Source: Eustoma russellianum
Lineage: Eukaryota; Streptophyta; Magnoliopsida; Gentianales; Gentianaceae
Direction: 5' to 3'
NCBI GenBank assembly: GCA_036186865.1
Contig: AP025040.1
Coordinates: 15,388,939-15,452,938 of the forward strand
Length of the DNA: 64,000 nt
Below the pieces are notes generated by a model. That model did not search any database and had not been told where the DNA came from. It saw nothing but the letters and a program-made list of their open reading frames with translations. How positions within the stretch are numbered: position 1 is the stretch's first letter; each line of letters starts with the position of its first letter. A program made the position numbers and the translations under genes. Of the stretch, positions 1-12,600 are shown in pieces.

Positions 1-699
1 GACTTCGATATGTATTTGACTGTCACATATATTGCTTTCATACTCTGAGTGGTAGATGTAAATGGTTCTTTACATGCGTGGTTTTTGTCTTTTCTTTTCA
101 ATAGTCTCATTTGTGCCAAACTTTTTTTTGTGGGCTTTTGTTGCACTAATTACAAATGCTGCTGAATTCATGTGCAATTTTTCTCATCAGAAGTGTCCGT
201 ATAAAACAATTACTTTAATTGCAAATTTGTTAAATTGGTTTAGTATTTTACCACTGGAGTTGCTATTTTAGTGTGTTTTTGTGAATATCTAATTTCGTGG
301 AAGAACTATCGCGCCATGGAATTAGTTGTAAATTCTTCATTTCTTGTCCTTCCGTTTCATTCTATCCAGTAACTGGAGGCTGGGAGGGGATCCTTTTCTT
401 TTGGCTGCCTCTGAGTGGGGGGAAAATGGTTTTACTATTAAGATCGTTATCCTTGAAGCGAAGCTCTAGTAGATCATAACTATGGAGATGAGGTTATTTT
501 TTGGTTGACAACTGCTTCCAAATCCCAGTGGTGCTTGCTTAGGATTGGAACCTTCCTATTCTAAACAAATGGAACCTTCCTAGTCTAAACAGACATACTA
601 TTTTCGTAATATTTCTGGAATTTATTTTCTTAATATTGCTGATAAATTCTCCAGAAGAGCATATTTTTCATGAAACTATTTGCTCTACAAAATTGGCAG
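1..699. other. intronic or upstream AT-rich sequence, no exon recognised
   Basis: This stretch precedes the first recognisable exon of the TDX-like gene. I see no TPR-like or HIP-like coding exon in any frame. The short open frames here look like chance. The missing 5' part of the gene (HIP-like N-terminus and TPR repeats) is expected left of the window, so this is most likely intron. Confidence 0.5.
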
Positions 700-3600
700 G
701 TTGAACCTAATGTTCACAAAATTGAAGAGCATCGCCGGAAGTATGAACGCTTGCGAAAAGAAAGGGAGCTGAGGAAAAAAGAACTTGAGAGGAAAGACAA
801 GCATGGAGAACACCAGGTATGCAATACAAAAAGCTTCTATTCCCTTTTCTTTCTATAAACATTTCTTCTTTCTCTTCTCTCTAAAAACACCCCCTAACTT
901 TCCCAACCCCAACCCCTTCACATCCTCTCCTCCACCACTTATAAAGAAACCGCCGCAAGTGGAGCTCTCTCACCTCATTCAGGCCACTCCGATTGTCGCC
1001 GCGCACAGCCGGCAAACAAATTCCAAACTTCTTCTCTTTTGAAATGGCTGGATTGACTTGATCTCAAGTCCATCTGTACTCTGAGGTGTTTCTCCAACCT
1101 TATCCGACTGCTATGGTCCCATCGCTGGTGTCTGATGAACGATTTCTACCCATTCTTTTTATCTTTCTCTTCTCAATATGTTTTTCTTGATTGATCTTTA
1201 CTCGATTTTAGCATGCAAGGCTTGGTACAAGCTAACTCGGCATGTGCTGGCTTGTTTAAGGCCGATTTCAAACCTGAAGAGACAACTACTCTTTTGATTT
1301 CACCTTTGATACGGAATCCTTTGCTATTCTGCCGAATGAAGTCTCCAACGGAAGAAGAAATGGGGCTCTTCATTGTTGGTCAGTTCGTGGGCAACAAAGC
1401 CTCCTTTCTCAATCTCAAACACTTTGCAGAAGGCAGATGGAATAGCAAATGGCTAAAGGAAACTTAAAAAGTGTTGGAGGTCCTCTTCATTTTCAGATTT
1501 CAATCCGAAGACGGACAAATATAAGATTCTGGAACTTTCTCCAATGTCTTTCAACAACAGGATCTTATACTTATGGCCTTGGACGCCGGATAAGAAGACT
1601 GAAACGCTTAAACTTAATGATGTACCTGTTTGGGTGAAGTTGCTTTTTTTAAGGTTTTAGTATTTCAACAAGTACACTGTGGATATGATTAGGAGTCTTC
1701 TTGGTAAGTCTCTCTTTATGGACAGAGCCACCTTTGCTTAGATTTGTATGGCTTTTGCAAGAATTTGCGTTGAAATCAAGGCTGAGGAAACTCTCCCTAA
1801 GGAGGTAACATTCACTGATGAGTACGGTAAAAAAGTTCTTAAAGAAGATTCCTATTTATGGATGCCAATACAATGTCCCATTTATAAATCTTTTGATCAC
1901 TTTTGTGAAGCAGTGGAAACGACTCAAGGACACCCAATCACTGTGTTATCACGAACTGTCCAACGAAAGAAAGAAGAAAACAGAAATGTGCAGGTTGATG
2001 TTCCTGTCCTTAGTACAAATAAAAATAAGGACCAACCACCTTGTCTTGCCCAGCTGAATAATGTAGGTGATAATCAACATGGAGTGTCTCCACAGACAAG
2101 CGCCAACAGAAGAGTAGAAAGAAGCAAGTTTGGATGGCTGCCAGTGTTAGCATACATTCCTCAAATGTAAAGGCTATACCTCCTAGGAAAATAGCATGGA
2201 AACTGCCTTAGAAAGTGATTTAAAAAAACAAATTTGAAAACTTGGTGAGTGAGGATGGTTATCCCCTGACGGTTACTCTAAAGAAGAATTGGTGTTAGAA
2301 CTTCGGTTTAAATGAAATAAGGCACATATCCACTCAAAACCTTAAGGCAATGGGTGCTGGTATCTCATCCTCATATAACCCATGTATTTTATCTCAAAGT
2401 GTCCAATGTGGGACAATATTCTCAACACCCGCCCTCACGTGGCAACGTGGCTTAACATATACGCGCCTTAGAACCCGTCCTCAATCACAAACCACAAGCT
2501 AGACATGAACATCTGGACTTGGGCGAGGGGAGACAATAAATGGGCAATAATTGACCCGGCAAGGTGTGAGTCCATGTTTTTAAAACTGGCTCTGATACCA
2601 TGAAACAGTTCGGCCGAATTTTTTGAGAAGAAAAATGGTAATTTCTTCTTATTACTTACAATATCCTTTATAATGAATTTATACACTTGCTTTGCCTATC
2701 AATCCCACCAATCAAGGGATTCTTCAATAATTACAATATTGAAACCGAAAATCCCCTATTAATTCTCCTAATCAATCACCTATAATCAAGGAATTACATT
2801 TACAATATAAATCAATTTACAAATCACATTAACTCTTGCTTTGCGTTTCCATTTCCAATGGAGTCAATGACACACTCTTCTTTGACTTTGAGATATGATG
2901 GAATAAAGCAAAATGACTTACCAAATTCATTGTGCTTCTTATATTGTGAAGTAGCAGTTGATCGACATAGCTTGACGCATCATTATGGGTCATCGGGAAA
3001 CAACCTCTCTGTGTTTCTAACACATGGGTATGGTTGCGTATATCCGACCTCCTATACCCCGCCATAGGCGGGAGCCTCTCAGACAATGGAGTAATGTGGT
3101 TGTTGTTGTTGTATTAACTCTTGGTTTGGTTGTCATCCATATCCGGTTGTCACCCTTATCTGGTCATTACTCCAACACTCCCCCTCAAGCTGGAATGTAG
3201 ATATTGTTCATGCCAAGATTGCTGACTAATCCCTCGAATGCCGGTCTATGTAGGTCTTTAGTTAAGACATTCGCCACTTGCTGTTTAGTGGGAATATAGA
3301 TCATAGTGAAACTCTTATCATCAATCTTTTCTCGAATAAAATAGCGATCCACCTCAACATGCTTAGTGCGATCATGATGAACTGGATTATGAGCAATGCT
3401 TACCGCATCTTTGTTATCACAATATAGGCGTGTCAGTCCAGTAGAAATAACGCGTAATTCCTCTAGCAACCTTTTTGGCCATAGTCCTTCATACATACCA
3501 TGAGCTAGTGCCCGGAATTCGGCTTTCGATCTGCTAAATGCTACCACAGTTTGTTTTTTTACTGCGCCAAGTAACTAAGTTACCTCAGACACAGGTGCAA

Positions 3601-6600
3601 TATCCCGAAATAGGCCTTCTGTCAATCGCCGATCCAAGAGACAGTCATGTGGTGTATGCTTTTTGCTGACGATACTGTATTAGTCGCGAAAAGTAGACAA
3701 CCTGAACATGAGACTAGAGGAGTGACAATGTGCTTTAGAGGGAAAAGACCTAAGCATTAGTCGTTCTAAGACTAAGTATCTGCACTGCGACTTCAATGGC
3801 GCAGCCGATGATGAGAATAGCCAACTCACCATCCAGGGTCAAGTGGTCCCAAAGGTAAGTAAGTTCAAGTACTTAAGATCATTTGTACAGAAAGATGGAG
3901 ACATAGAGAGTGACGTAGCACACCGATTTCAGGCAGGTTGGTGTAAGTGGAGGGCGGCCTCAGGGGTGCTGTGTGACAAGAATTTTCCAACTAAATTAAA
4001 GGAAAAATTTTATAGGGTGGCAATGCAGCCGACAATGTTATATGGAACAGACTGTTGGGCCATCAGGAGGACACAGTCACAGAAGATGGAAGTGGCAGAT
4101 ATGAGAATGCTGAGGTGGATGTGTGGGCATACAAGGCTAGACATGATAATGAATGGTGTATATAGAGAAATGTTAGGGGTGGCTAGTGTAGCAGATAAGA
4201 TAAGAGAGGGAAGACTGAGATGTCTTGGCATGTCAAGAGGAGACTACAACGACGTCTGCCAGAGCAATTGAAAGCCTCACTGTAGAAGGGAAGGGGAGTA
4301 AAGGCAGGCCCAAACTGACATAGGATAGCAGATTATGCATGACTTACTAGAGTTGCACCTCTCTGAGGACATGGTCCAGGATAGGAGTTCATGGAGGCAG
4401 ATGATTAAAGTTAAGGAGGGATAGATAGGATATAGGGGCAACTTAGAGGATTGGATAGTATTAACACTGTAGGTTGACTCTGCACTTTTTTGTTTCAGTA
4501 TTTGCCTTTCAACTATTTGTGCATATCGACTGTTATGACTATTTTAATATTGGAAGATTTCCGTTTATGTTTAATAAAATCCCTTCACTAGTACATATTT
4601 TTATTATTGTGTTATCTCTGCAGGTACATATAGAGTCGGGGGTCTCAGTGGAGACAAACTCTCTATCCCTTGGGATGAAGGTATTGTTTGCCTGCTGCTC
4701 ACCCTCCTCAGACCCTAGCGATAGCTTTTGCTGTCGTTGGGATATACTGGGTATGATTGTTGTTGTTGTTATTGTAGACCTTCTGTCAATCAATGAACCT
4801 GCCTAATCTGCGTCAATATACACTTCAAGGCTCCTTCCGTCCTTTTAGCCGAAGAACAGTCCCTTGCTCGGGGTCTTCTTCAGGTATCTTAGGATCTGAA
4901 GTACGGCCTCGTGGTGTTGTGTTCTTAGTGAATGCATGAATTGGCTTACCATACTAACTTCAAAAGCAATGTCCGGGTGTGTATGTGATAAGTAAATGAG
5001 CTTACCAACAAGACGTTGATATCGTTCCCGGTCTACCTCCTTGCCCCTATTGAGGTCCAGTTTTACGTTATACTCTGTAGGAGTGGTTGCTGGTCGACGG
5101 CCTAGCATCCCTGTTTCCTGTAACAAGTCCAGCACATACTTCCTTTGAGAAATAAAAATACGCGATGAGTTACGTGCGACTTCCATGCCTAGGAAGTATC
5201 TCAATGGTCCCAGATCTTTCATCTCAAATCTGCTGTTTAGGTACTTCTTCAGTGAGTCAATCTCATTATAAACATCTCCTATAAGGATAATATCATCAAC
5301 ATAAACTATCAGAGCATAGCACGAGTTCCTTCCAAAGTATGTTTGTAGAACATAGTGTGGTCGGCCTGTGACTTTTTGAACCCTTGAGTTTTAACAGCCT
5401 GAGTAAACTTTCCAAACCATTCACGTGGTGACTGATTTAGTCCATACGATGATTTACGCAATTTACAAACCAAATTTCTTTCCCTGGTGTACTCAGGTGG
5501 TAAGTCCATATACACCTCCTCATGAAGATCAACATTTAAAAAAGCATTTTTAACATCTAATTGTTGAAGTGGCCAGTCAAAACACGCTGCTAGAGGGAGG
5601 AGAATTCATACCGAATTTAATTTGGCCACAGGTGCAAAGATCTCATTGTAATCAATGCCAGATACCTGAGTGAAGCCCTTAGCAACTAGTCGAGCCTTGT
5701 ACCTGCTGACACTTCCATCTGCATTAAACTTTACTGAGAACACCCACTTGTATTTTACCGGTTTTTTCTCTTTAGGCAGTTCCACGATTTTCCACATGTT
5801 TTCCTCGGAACGCCCTCAACTCTTCCTGAACCGCAGCTCTCCAATCCTTGTCTGCGAGTGCCTCGTCAATATTCTTAGGAATTTGAATGTTAGACACCTT
5901 TGCAGTAAAAGACGAAAATTTGGATGACAACTTATTATTAGAGACGAAATTGGAAATGGGATGCTGAGTACATACTTTTTTTCATTTCCTTAGTGCAATA
6001 GGTAGATCCAAATCTGTTGAAGTCTCCAAGATGTCCTCCTCACTACAGGAGGCACGGACCAGTTTTAGAGGTTGGCATCCTGGAGAAATATCAGGGCCTT
6101 TATCAGCTGGAGTCTTGTATTTCCGTGAGTAGACAATTATGTTTGGTGTTGTTTTTGGAGGGTTGCGGAGGTTTGTTGGCGGGTCTTGGTCTTGTGGGTT
6201 TGGCTGAAGGCTCGGCTGGTTCGTTGGCGGGTCTTGGTCTTGTGGATTCAGTTGAAGGCTCGGCTGAGGTTCTTCCCCTGAAGCACTGTCGGGGAAGAGT
6301 GGTGTAGGCAGTCATTCATTTGTTTCTGTGATGGGTAATAGGCCGAGAGACAAACGGGTGAGTCACGGTCATTCGAAGCTTCCCAGGGTGAAGAGAAATA
6401 GGATTCGTGTTCCCTAAAATGTGTATCTATGGTGGCAAAATTCGTCGGAAGGTAGGAGAATAGCAATTATAGCCGCGTTGAGTGGATGAATAATCAATAA
6501 AAACACACTTATAAGGCTGTGGATCCAACTTAGACAAAGTGGAGACACGGTTATGAACGAAGACTACACAACCAAACACTCTTAGTGGAAGAGTTGAACC

Positions 6601-9600
6601 CCCCCCTGAAATAGAAGATAGGTTTGATGGAGGATAGACATAGGGGACTTGAACTGGAGAGGTTTGGACGGAAGGTCTTAATTAAGTGGCATGCTGTAAG
6701 GACTGCTTCTCCCCATAAATAGGTCGGGACGTGCATAATGAACATTAGGGTCCGGGCTACTTCTAATAGATGGCGATTTTTACGTTCAACTATACTATTT
6801 TGCTATGGTGTGTCTGGACACGAACTCTGGTGAATAATGTCTTCAGAGGCTAAGTAAGTATTTAAAACTTTGTTAAAATACTCTGTGCCGTTGTCTGTAT
6901 GTAGGATTTTGATTGATGTTTGAAACTGGGTTTTTATCATGTAATGGAAATTCTAGAAAACAGTAGCTACTTCAGTTTTTTCTTTGGGAAGATAAACCCA
7001 ACAAACTCATGTATGATTATCACTGAAAGTGATGAACCACTTGTCACCCTAGATATTCCTAACCCGAGATGGTCCCCAAAGATCACTATGCACGAGATGA
7101 AAGGGGACGGACTCAACGTGTGGTTTTGGAGGGTAGTAAGCATCACAATTTAAAATGGACAATTGTTTATTCAAAGAAAATAACCGTTTGAGATAACGAA
7201 GGCTGGGATGTCCCAGTCTTTGGTGGAGTAACAATACATCAGTTTGTTTGGAATCACAATTGGTACTAAGGGAAGAGATAGGGGCAGAGTTATGAAATGC
7301 AAATTTTTGTGTTTCTAGGTGATTGTCGTCCCTAAAATAATAAAGGCCACACCTTTCTCTAGTAATGCCAATCGTCCTCCCCGATCCTTGCTCCTGCAAA
7401 ACACATAGTTGGGCAGAAAACTTAGCAACACAACTAGCATCTTTGGTAAGCTTGCTAATGGAGATTAAATTACAGTTCGGCCGAATTGTTTGACAAAGGA
7501 AAATGGTAATTCCTTCTTATTACTAATAATATCTTTTACAATGAATTTATACACTTACTTTGCCTATCAATCCCACTAATCAAGGGTTTCTTCAATAACT
7601 ATAATATTGAAACCAAAAATCCCCTATTAATTCTCCTAATCAATCACCTATAATCAAGGACTTACATTTACAACATAAATCAATTTACAAATCACATTAA
7701 CTCTTGGTTTGGCTGTCATCCATATCTGGTTGTCACCCTTATCCGGTCATTACCGCCTTATCTGGTCATTACTCCAACTGGCTTCCTCAGAATATGAAGC
7801 TAAAGATCATAAGCCTCGAAAAGAAGAAAAGGAAAGCACTGGTAGGAAGTTGGCTGAGAAGAAAGGAAAAAAGAAAAACACTCAAGTGGAAGAAAATGCC
7901 ACTCAACAGTTGGAAGTGATATCAACTGAAAATGATTCGTTTGATGGAAGCTTGCAAAGAGAAATCACAAAGGCAAAATAAGTGAATACACTGAAGCAGA
8001 GGCTGAAGGCCATTAAATGGAAGAAAAACAAAGTTTTTAGGCTACAGAATATAAACCAAAGAAGAAGAGACAAAGGTAAAGTGCAAAAACGCTCCCTTGA
8101 ACTTGGAAATGAAAATGGTGATAGGATGGAACTTGAACATGAACTGGATATTCATGTTTTCCCCAAGTTTGAAGCTAGGGTCCCCCATTCATGGTAGGGA
8201 TCTGAAGTCAAGCAACAAATTCAACAGCCAGGTTCCGTGGTCGACTTAACGGAGGATACGATTGCAAAGGCTTTAAAATATTATAGTGAGGTAGAAGTAG
8301 AGGAAGGAGACCAAAACAATAGTTTTAGTCTCCTGTTTGATAGTTTTTGAATTGCTCCCTAAAAATATGCTCTGTTTATTGTTGGTTAGAAAGTAGATTG
8401 AATAGTTTCTTGTGGTATTCCCTATTATAATGATAACCTTATATGCATAGTTTCATATCTATGAAATTTGACAAACAAAATAAGAACACCAGATATGAAT
8501 TGTCAATAATTCGGATAATTTGACCTCGCACAGCACCATCCTCTATTTTTTTGTGATACAAAAAGTGCTAAGAGATGGAGCTTTTATTTGCGTGAGTGTT
8601 TCCTTGTTACAGGATGAGCTTTGATTGGTCATTGTTTGTGTGTATTGAACAGAGTTATTGATTAACTGTCTCTCTGTTGGTTTATCTGGTCCACCTGATC
8701 TGTTGTCTGCACATATGGTTTCTAGATCACGTGTGGTGTTATGGTTGTTTTCTTTTTGTTAGTCAATTATAGTCTTCTTTTTGTTCTAGAATAAAAATCA
8801 TGATTCTCTTTCAGGTTTGGAATTTTCCTTTTTGTTGATATTAAAAATTTTCTGTTCACATTCATTTTAATTTTCAGTCGATAGCCTGTACAAGAGTAGG
8901 CTGAAGAATAAAATAAACAAGCAAAGAATTTATCAAAATTAAGGTTTCTTTTTTTTTTGAGAGAGAAAAGAAGAGGAAATGCGGGACTGCAATACGGGTT
9001 TGGCTGGTCTATCGAGGTTGAGAGCGACCCTCGCAGCCAGTATGCATGTGTGTGAAAGTGGCGTCTTGTCCCGTGACACGATCACAAACCTGGGACAATA
9101 ACATGTGACACGATCACAAACCTAGCACAATAACATGTGGCTCCATCTGTCTGATACAACTGGTTGATGTTACTATAAATGATATGTATGTTTGTAATTA
9201 TAAAAAGGATATGAAGTGGGTCAGGAATACAGGAGTTCTATATCCAAAATTCTTGTTTCAGCTTAGTCTCCCCTGCACCGCGTTCCTTTCTCGTTTTCTC
9301 TCTCGATGAATATCCTTATCTGACATTGCTTATTCTTTAAATTGATTGCAGAATCCGGTAGCTGTTCTGAAAGATGGTAAGTTTTCTACTTTTCGAAGTT
9401 GCTTTTCAATCCTCCATTCCACTTAAATTTTCTACTTTTCGAAGTTGCTTTTCAATCCTCCATTCCACTTAAATGCAAGTGAAAGTGCCAGCCACGCATT
9501 CTCCCCCTTTTAAAAGGGGGTGTATGTTCCATTAAATCACATAAATTCATATGGTGCCATTTAGTTCTATGCAATTCAAAAACTTGGTTACTATACAAAG

Positions 9601-12600
9601 CTGAGAATATATTATTCATCAATCTTAATTTAAACGTACAAACAATCTCTTTTTCATACCGGCTGCTAACAAAGGCTAACAGAGGGCCTCAAGTGGTCCA
9701 AGATGCCTAGGGCGATAATCTTACTTACAATGGCTTTATTGACATAGTCATCAAACAAATGACTTATACAAGGATATAGTGTGTATTCTCTATGTATGTG
9801 TATGTTTATAAATTATATATGCAGTCTATACATATATGTGTATGTATAAGAGTATTTCATTATGTATTTATGCACTTCTCTTTAAGTTTGATGTATGTGT
9901 TTATACAACAAAGCTTGACAACTAATGTCTAAGATACTTGTGTAGAGACTTGCTTGGTAAAAATGTTTGCTACTTGATCTCTTGATGAAACATGATCTAT
10001 TTTGATAACTCTGTCTCAATCTTCTCCCTTCCAAAGTGTATATATTTCAACATGCTTGGACTTATCATGTTGGACTAGATTCTCTGCCATACTGATTAGT
10101 AATACATTGTCACAGGATATCCTGATGGGGAAAGCAACTGTCTGCCACGAGCTCCTCCAGGACCCTATTTAGCCATAAACCTTCACACAATCCAATTGTC
10201 AATGCTCTGAGTTCTGCTTCTGCACTGTTCTTAGCTACCACTAATTGTTTTTATTCCTCTGAGTGACTAAATTACCCTACTGATAGGTCCTATAACGAGT
10301 AGTTGATCTCACGTCTGTTTTTGAACCAGCCCAGGCTGCATCTGTGAATACCTGAATATCTCTGTCATCGTGTTTCTTGAAGTATAACCCTTGACTTGAT
10401 ACTGCGTTTAGATACCTGAGAATCCTTAGAGAGGCCTTAAGATTGTAGGAAATACGAATGATAGCAGGAATATATGTACTACTATATAAGGATAGAGTAG
10501 TAGTAATAGCCATAAAGGCTAAAATATTGGTTTTCTATAGTTATAATCACATAGATCTCATCAAATATTTACCATAAATATAGAGATTAGATTGACCTCT
10601 TATGAACCTATACATAGAGAGGCTATGTATCTCATTTACACAGTTTTGCTTAAGTCAATCAATAATACGATTGCTTCTTCCATCTTTTTGGTGTTAGAGC
10701 TTTAGAGTTGCAGTACACACTCTCCACAAAATTAAAATGGCTGCGAAAAACTCTGCCACTCCAAGTGTTTGTGAACACACTTCCACCCCAAGAAATGAAA
10801 CTGGGCCAGAGTCTCTCTCTATCACATATGATGGTATCCCAATGGTCATATCAGGTCATAAACTCAATGGTAATAATTAACTATCCTGGTCAAAAGAAAT
10901 GAAAATGTTTATTACCGGAAAAAGAAAAGAGGAATTCCTCTTTGGGACACTTAAACCGCCAGCAACAGATGATCCAAAATACAAGAGCAATGTCATGGCT
11001 TGTTGGCTCTATGAACTCAGAAATTAGTGAAGATTTTCTTCTCTATTCAACGGCCGATGAAATCTTGGCAGCCGCTAAGGAGGATAATTCATCAGAATTG
11101 TATGGTATAGAGTCTCAAATCCAGGACTTGAAACAACGTGACACGACAATCACCAAATACTTTACCCAAATTAACCAGGGCATGGCAACAACTTGATGCC
11201 TTTGAAGTTTATATCTGGAGTCGTGCCACTGATGCCCAACGGTACAAAGACACCACTGAGACCAAGCGAGTGTTCAAGTTCCTCATTGGTCTAAATACTG
11301 AATTGGATGGGGTTACAGGCAGGATACTTGGCACCAAGCCGCTGCCTAGCCTAAAGACTGCATTATCAGAGGTTAGGCATGAAGAGAGCCGTAAAAAACT
11401 CATGGTTAATCCTCTCCTGTTATCACTAAGTGACACATCAGCCCTTGCAGCCAAACGGGCTAAATTTCAGAACAACACTCCAACAGTTCCAGACCTTATT
11501 GCAATTACAGCAAAAAATTTGGACACACAGTAAGTAAATGCTGGAAGCTAAAGGGCTAGCCTACAGATGGGAAAGATGGTAGGCAACCCAAGGCCAACTA
11601 AAAAAACCCCAAAACTGGGAACAATTTTAACCAGAGGCCATCCAGGATTGGGGAATCTCCCAACAATTACAGCAACATGGTCATTCCTTAAAGCTCTGAG
11701 GGAATCAACATCCCTACCAAAGACCAAATTGAGGCACTACTGCATCTCCTCAATCAAAAGGGAGGAGAAGCTCAAGAACTTGTTCAAGCTTCCATTGCCA
11801 ATACTAGCAACCTGTGTGATCAGAATCAACCATGGATTGTAGATTCTGGTGCCTTTGATCACATGACTAATGAAGGTGAGATTATAACTGAATATACTAA
11901 AGTTCTTTTCACCTAATTTGTAAAATTGGTTGATGTACTTTTAGGAAAAGTATAGGGAAATGATCAGTGAGACTGAATCCCAACCTAATAATAAAAAATG
12001 TCCTACATGTCCCTGACTTAAGGTCCAACTTACTTTCTATGGGAAAACCAATAACAGATTCAAGATGTGCTGTTGAATTCTCACCAACAACATGCTATTT
12101 TAGGGCCAATTCGAGTATGAAGATTAGCAGTGCTAAGTATGACAATAGACTGTTCCTGCTCAATCCCGATCTACAAAGACATACAGCCGTTTTAAATGCA
12201 CACAGTAGTGTGTTAAGAATAAAAGGGTGTAAATACCCTAGTAAAAATAAATGTACAGTCTCTGGCCAGATTATGCTCTGGCACAAGAGGCTGGGTCATC
12301 CCAATTTGCATTATTTAAAGAAGTTATTTCCTGATCCATTTACATGTATAGATACTAACTTACTGACTTGTGAAACGGGCTAAATAACTAAATACATCAG
12401 TCACACCTATTCAAATGAGCATTATACAGAGACAAAACCATTTAATCTCGTGCATACTGATATTTGGGGTCCATCACAAGTAGCCAATATTAGTGAAACA
12501 AGGTGGTTTATCACCTTTGTGGATGATCACGCACGTGTAACATGGATATACCTCATAAAACACAAGTCTGAAGTAGGAAACATCTTCAGGACTTTTCACA

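Larger units (their letters stand above)
2601..7778 (-). mobile_element. Copia A: degenerate Copia LTR retrotransposon, nested insertions inside
   Basis: Related LTRs lie at 2601-3177 (split by a 274-bp SINE) and 7472-7778, sharing long stretches from ACAGTTCGGCCGAAT to TCATTACTCCAAC. The sequence CTCCCCCTCAAGCTGG at 3178 is the complement of the polypurine tract, so the element runs on the minus strand. The interior carries pol remnants and an RTE LINE at 3628-4778. The right LTR abuts pol-type sequence directly: gag, the leader and the expected primer site at the right end are missing. An internal deletion is likely. It lies in a TDX intron, antisense to the gene, and splits an older L1-type ORF1. 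Confidence 0.8.

Noticed and set aside
8970..9060. GC-richer patch as a promoter CpG island or exon
   Set aside because: No frame or splice site supports an exon, and plant genes do not need such islands.
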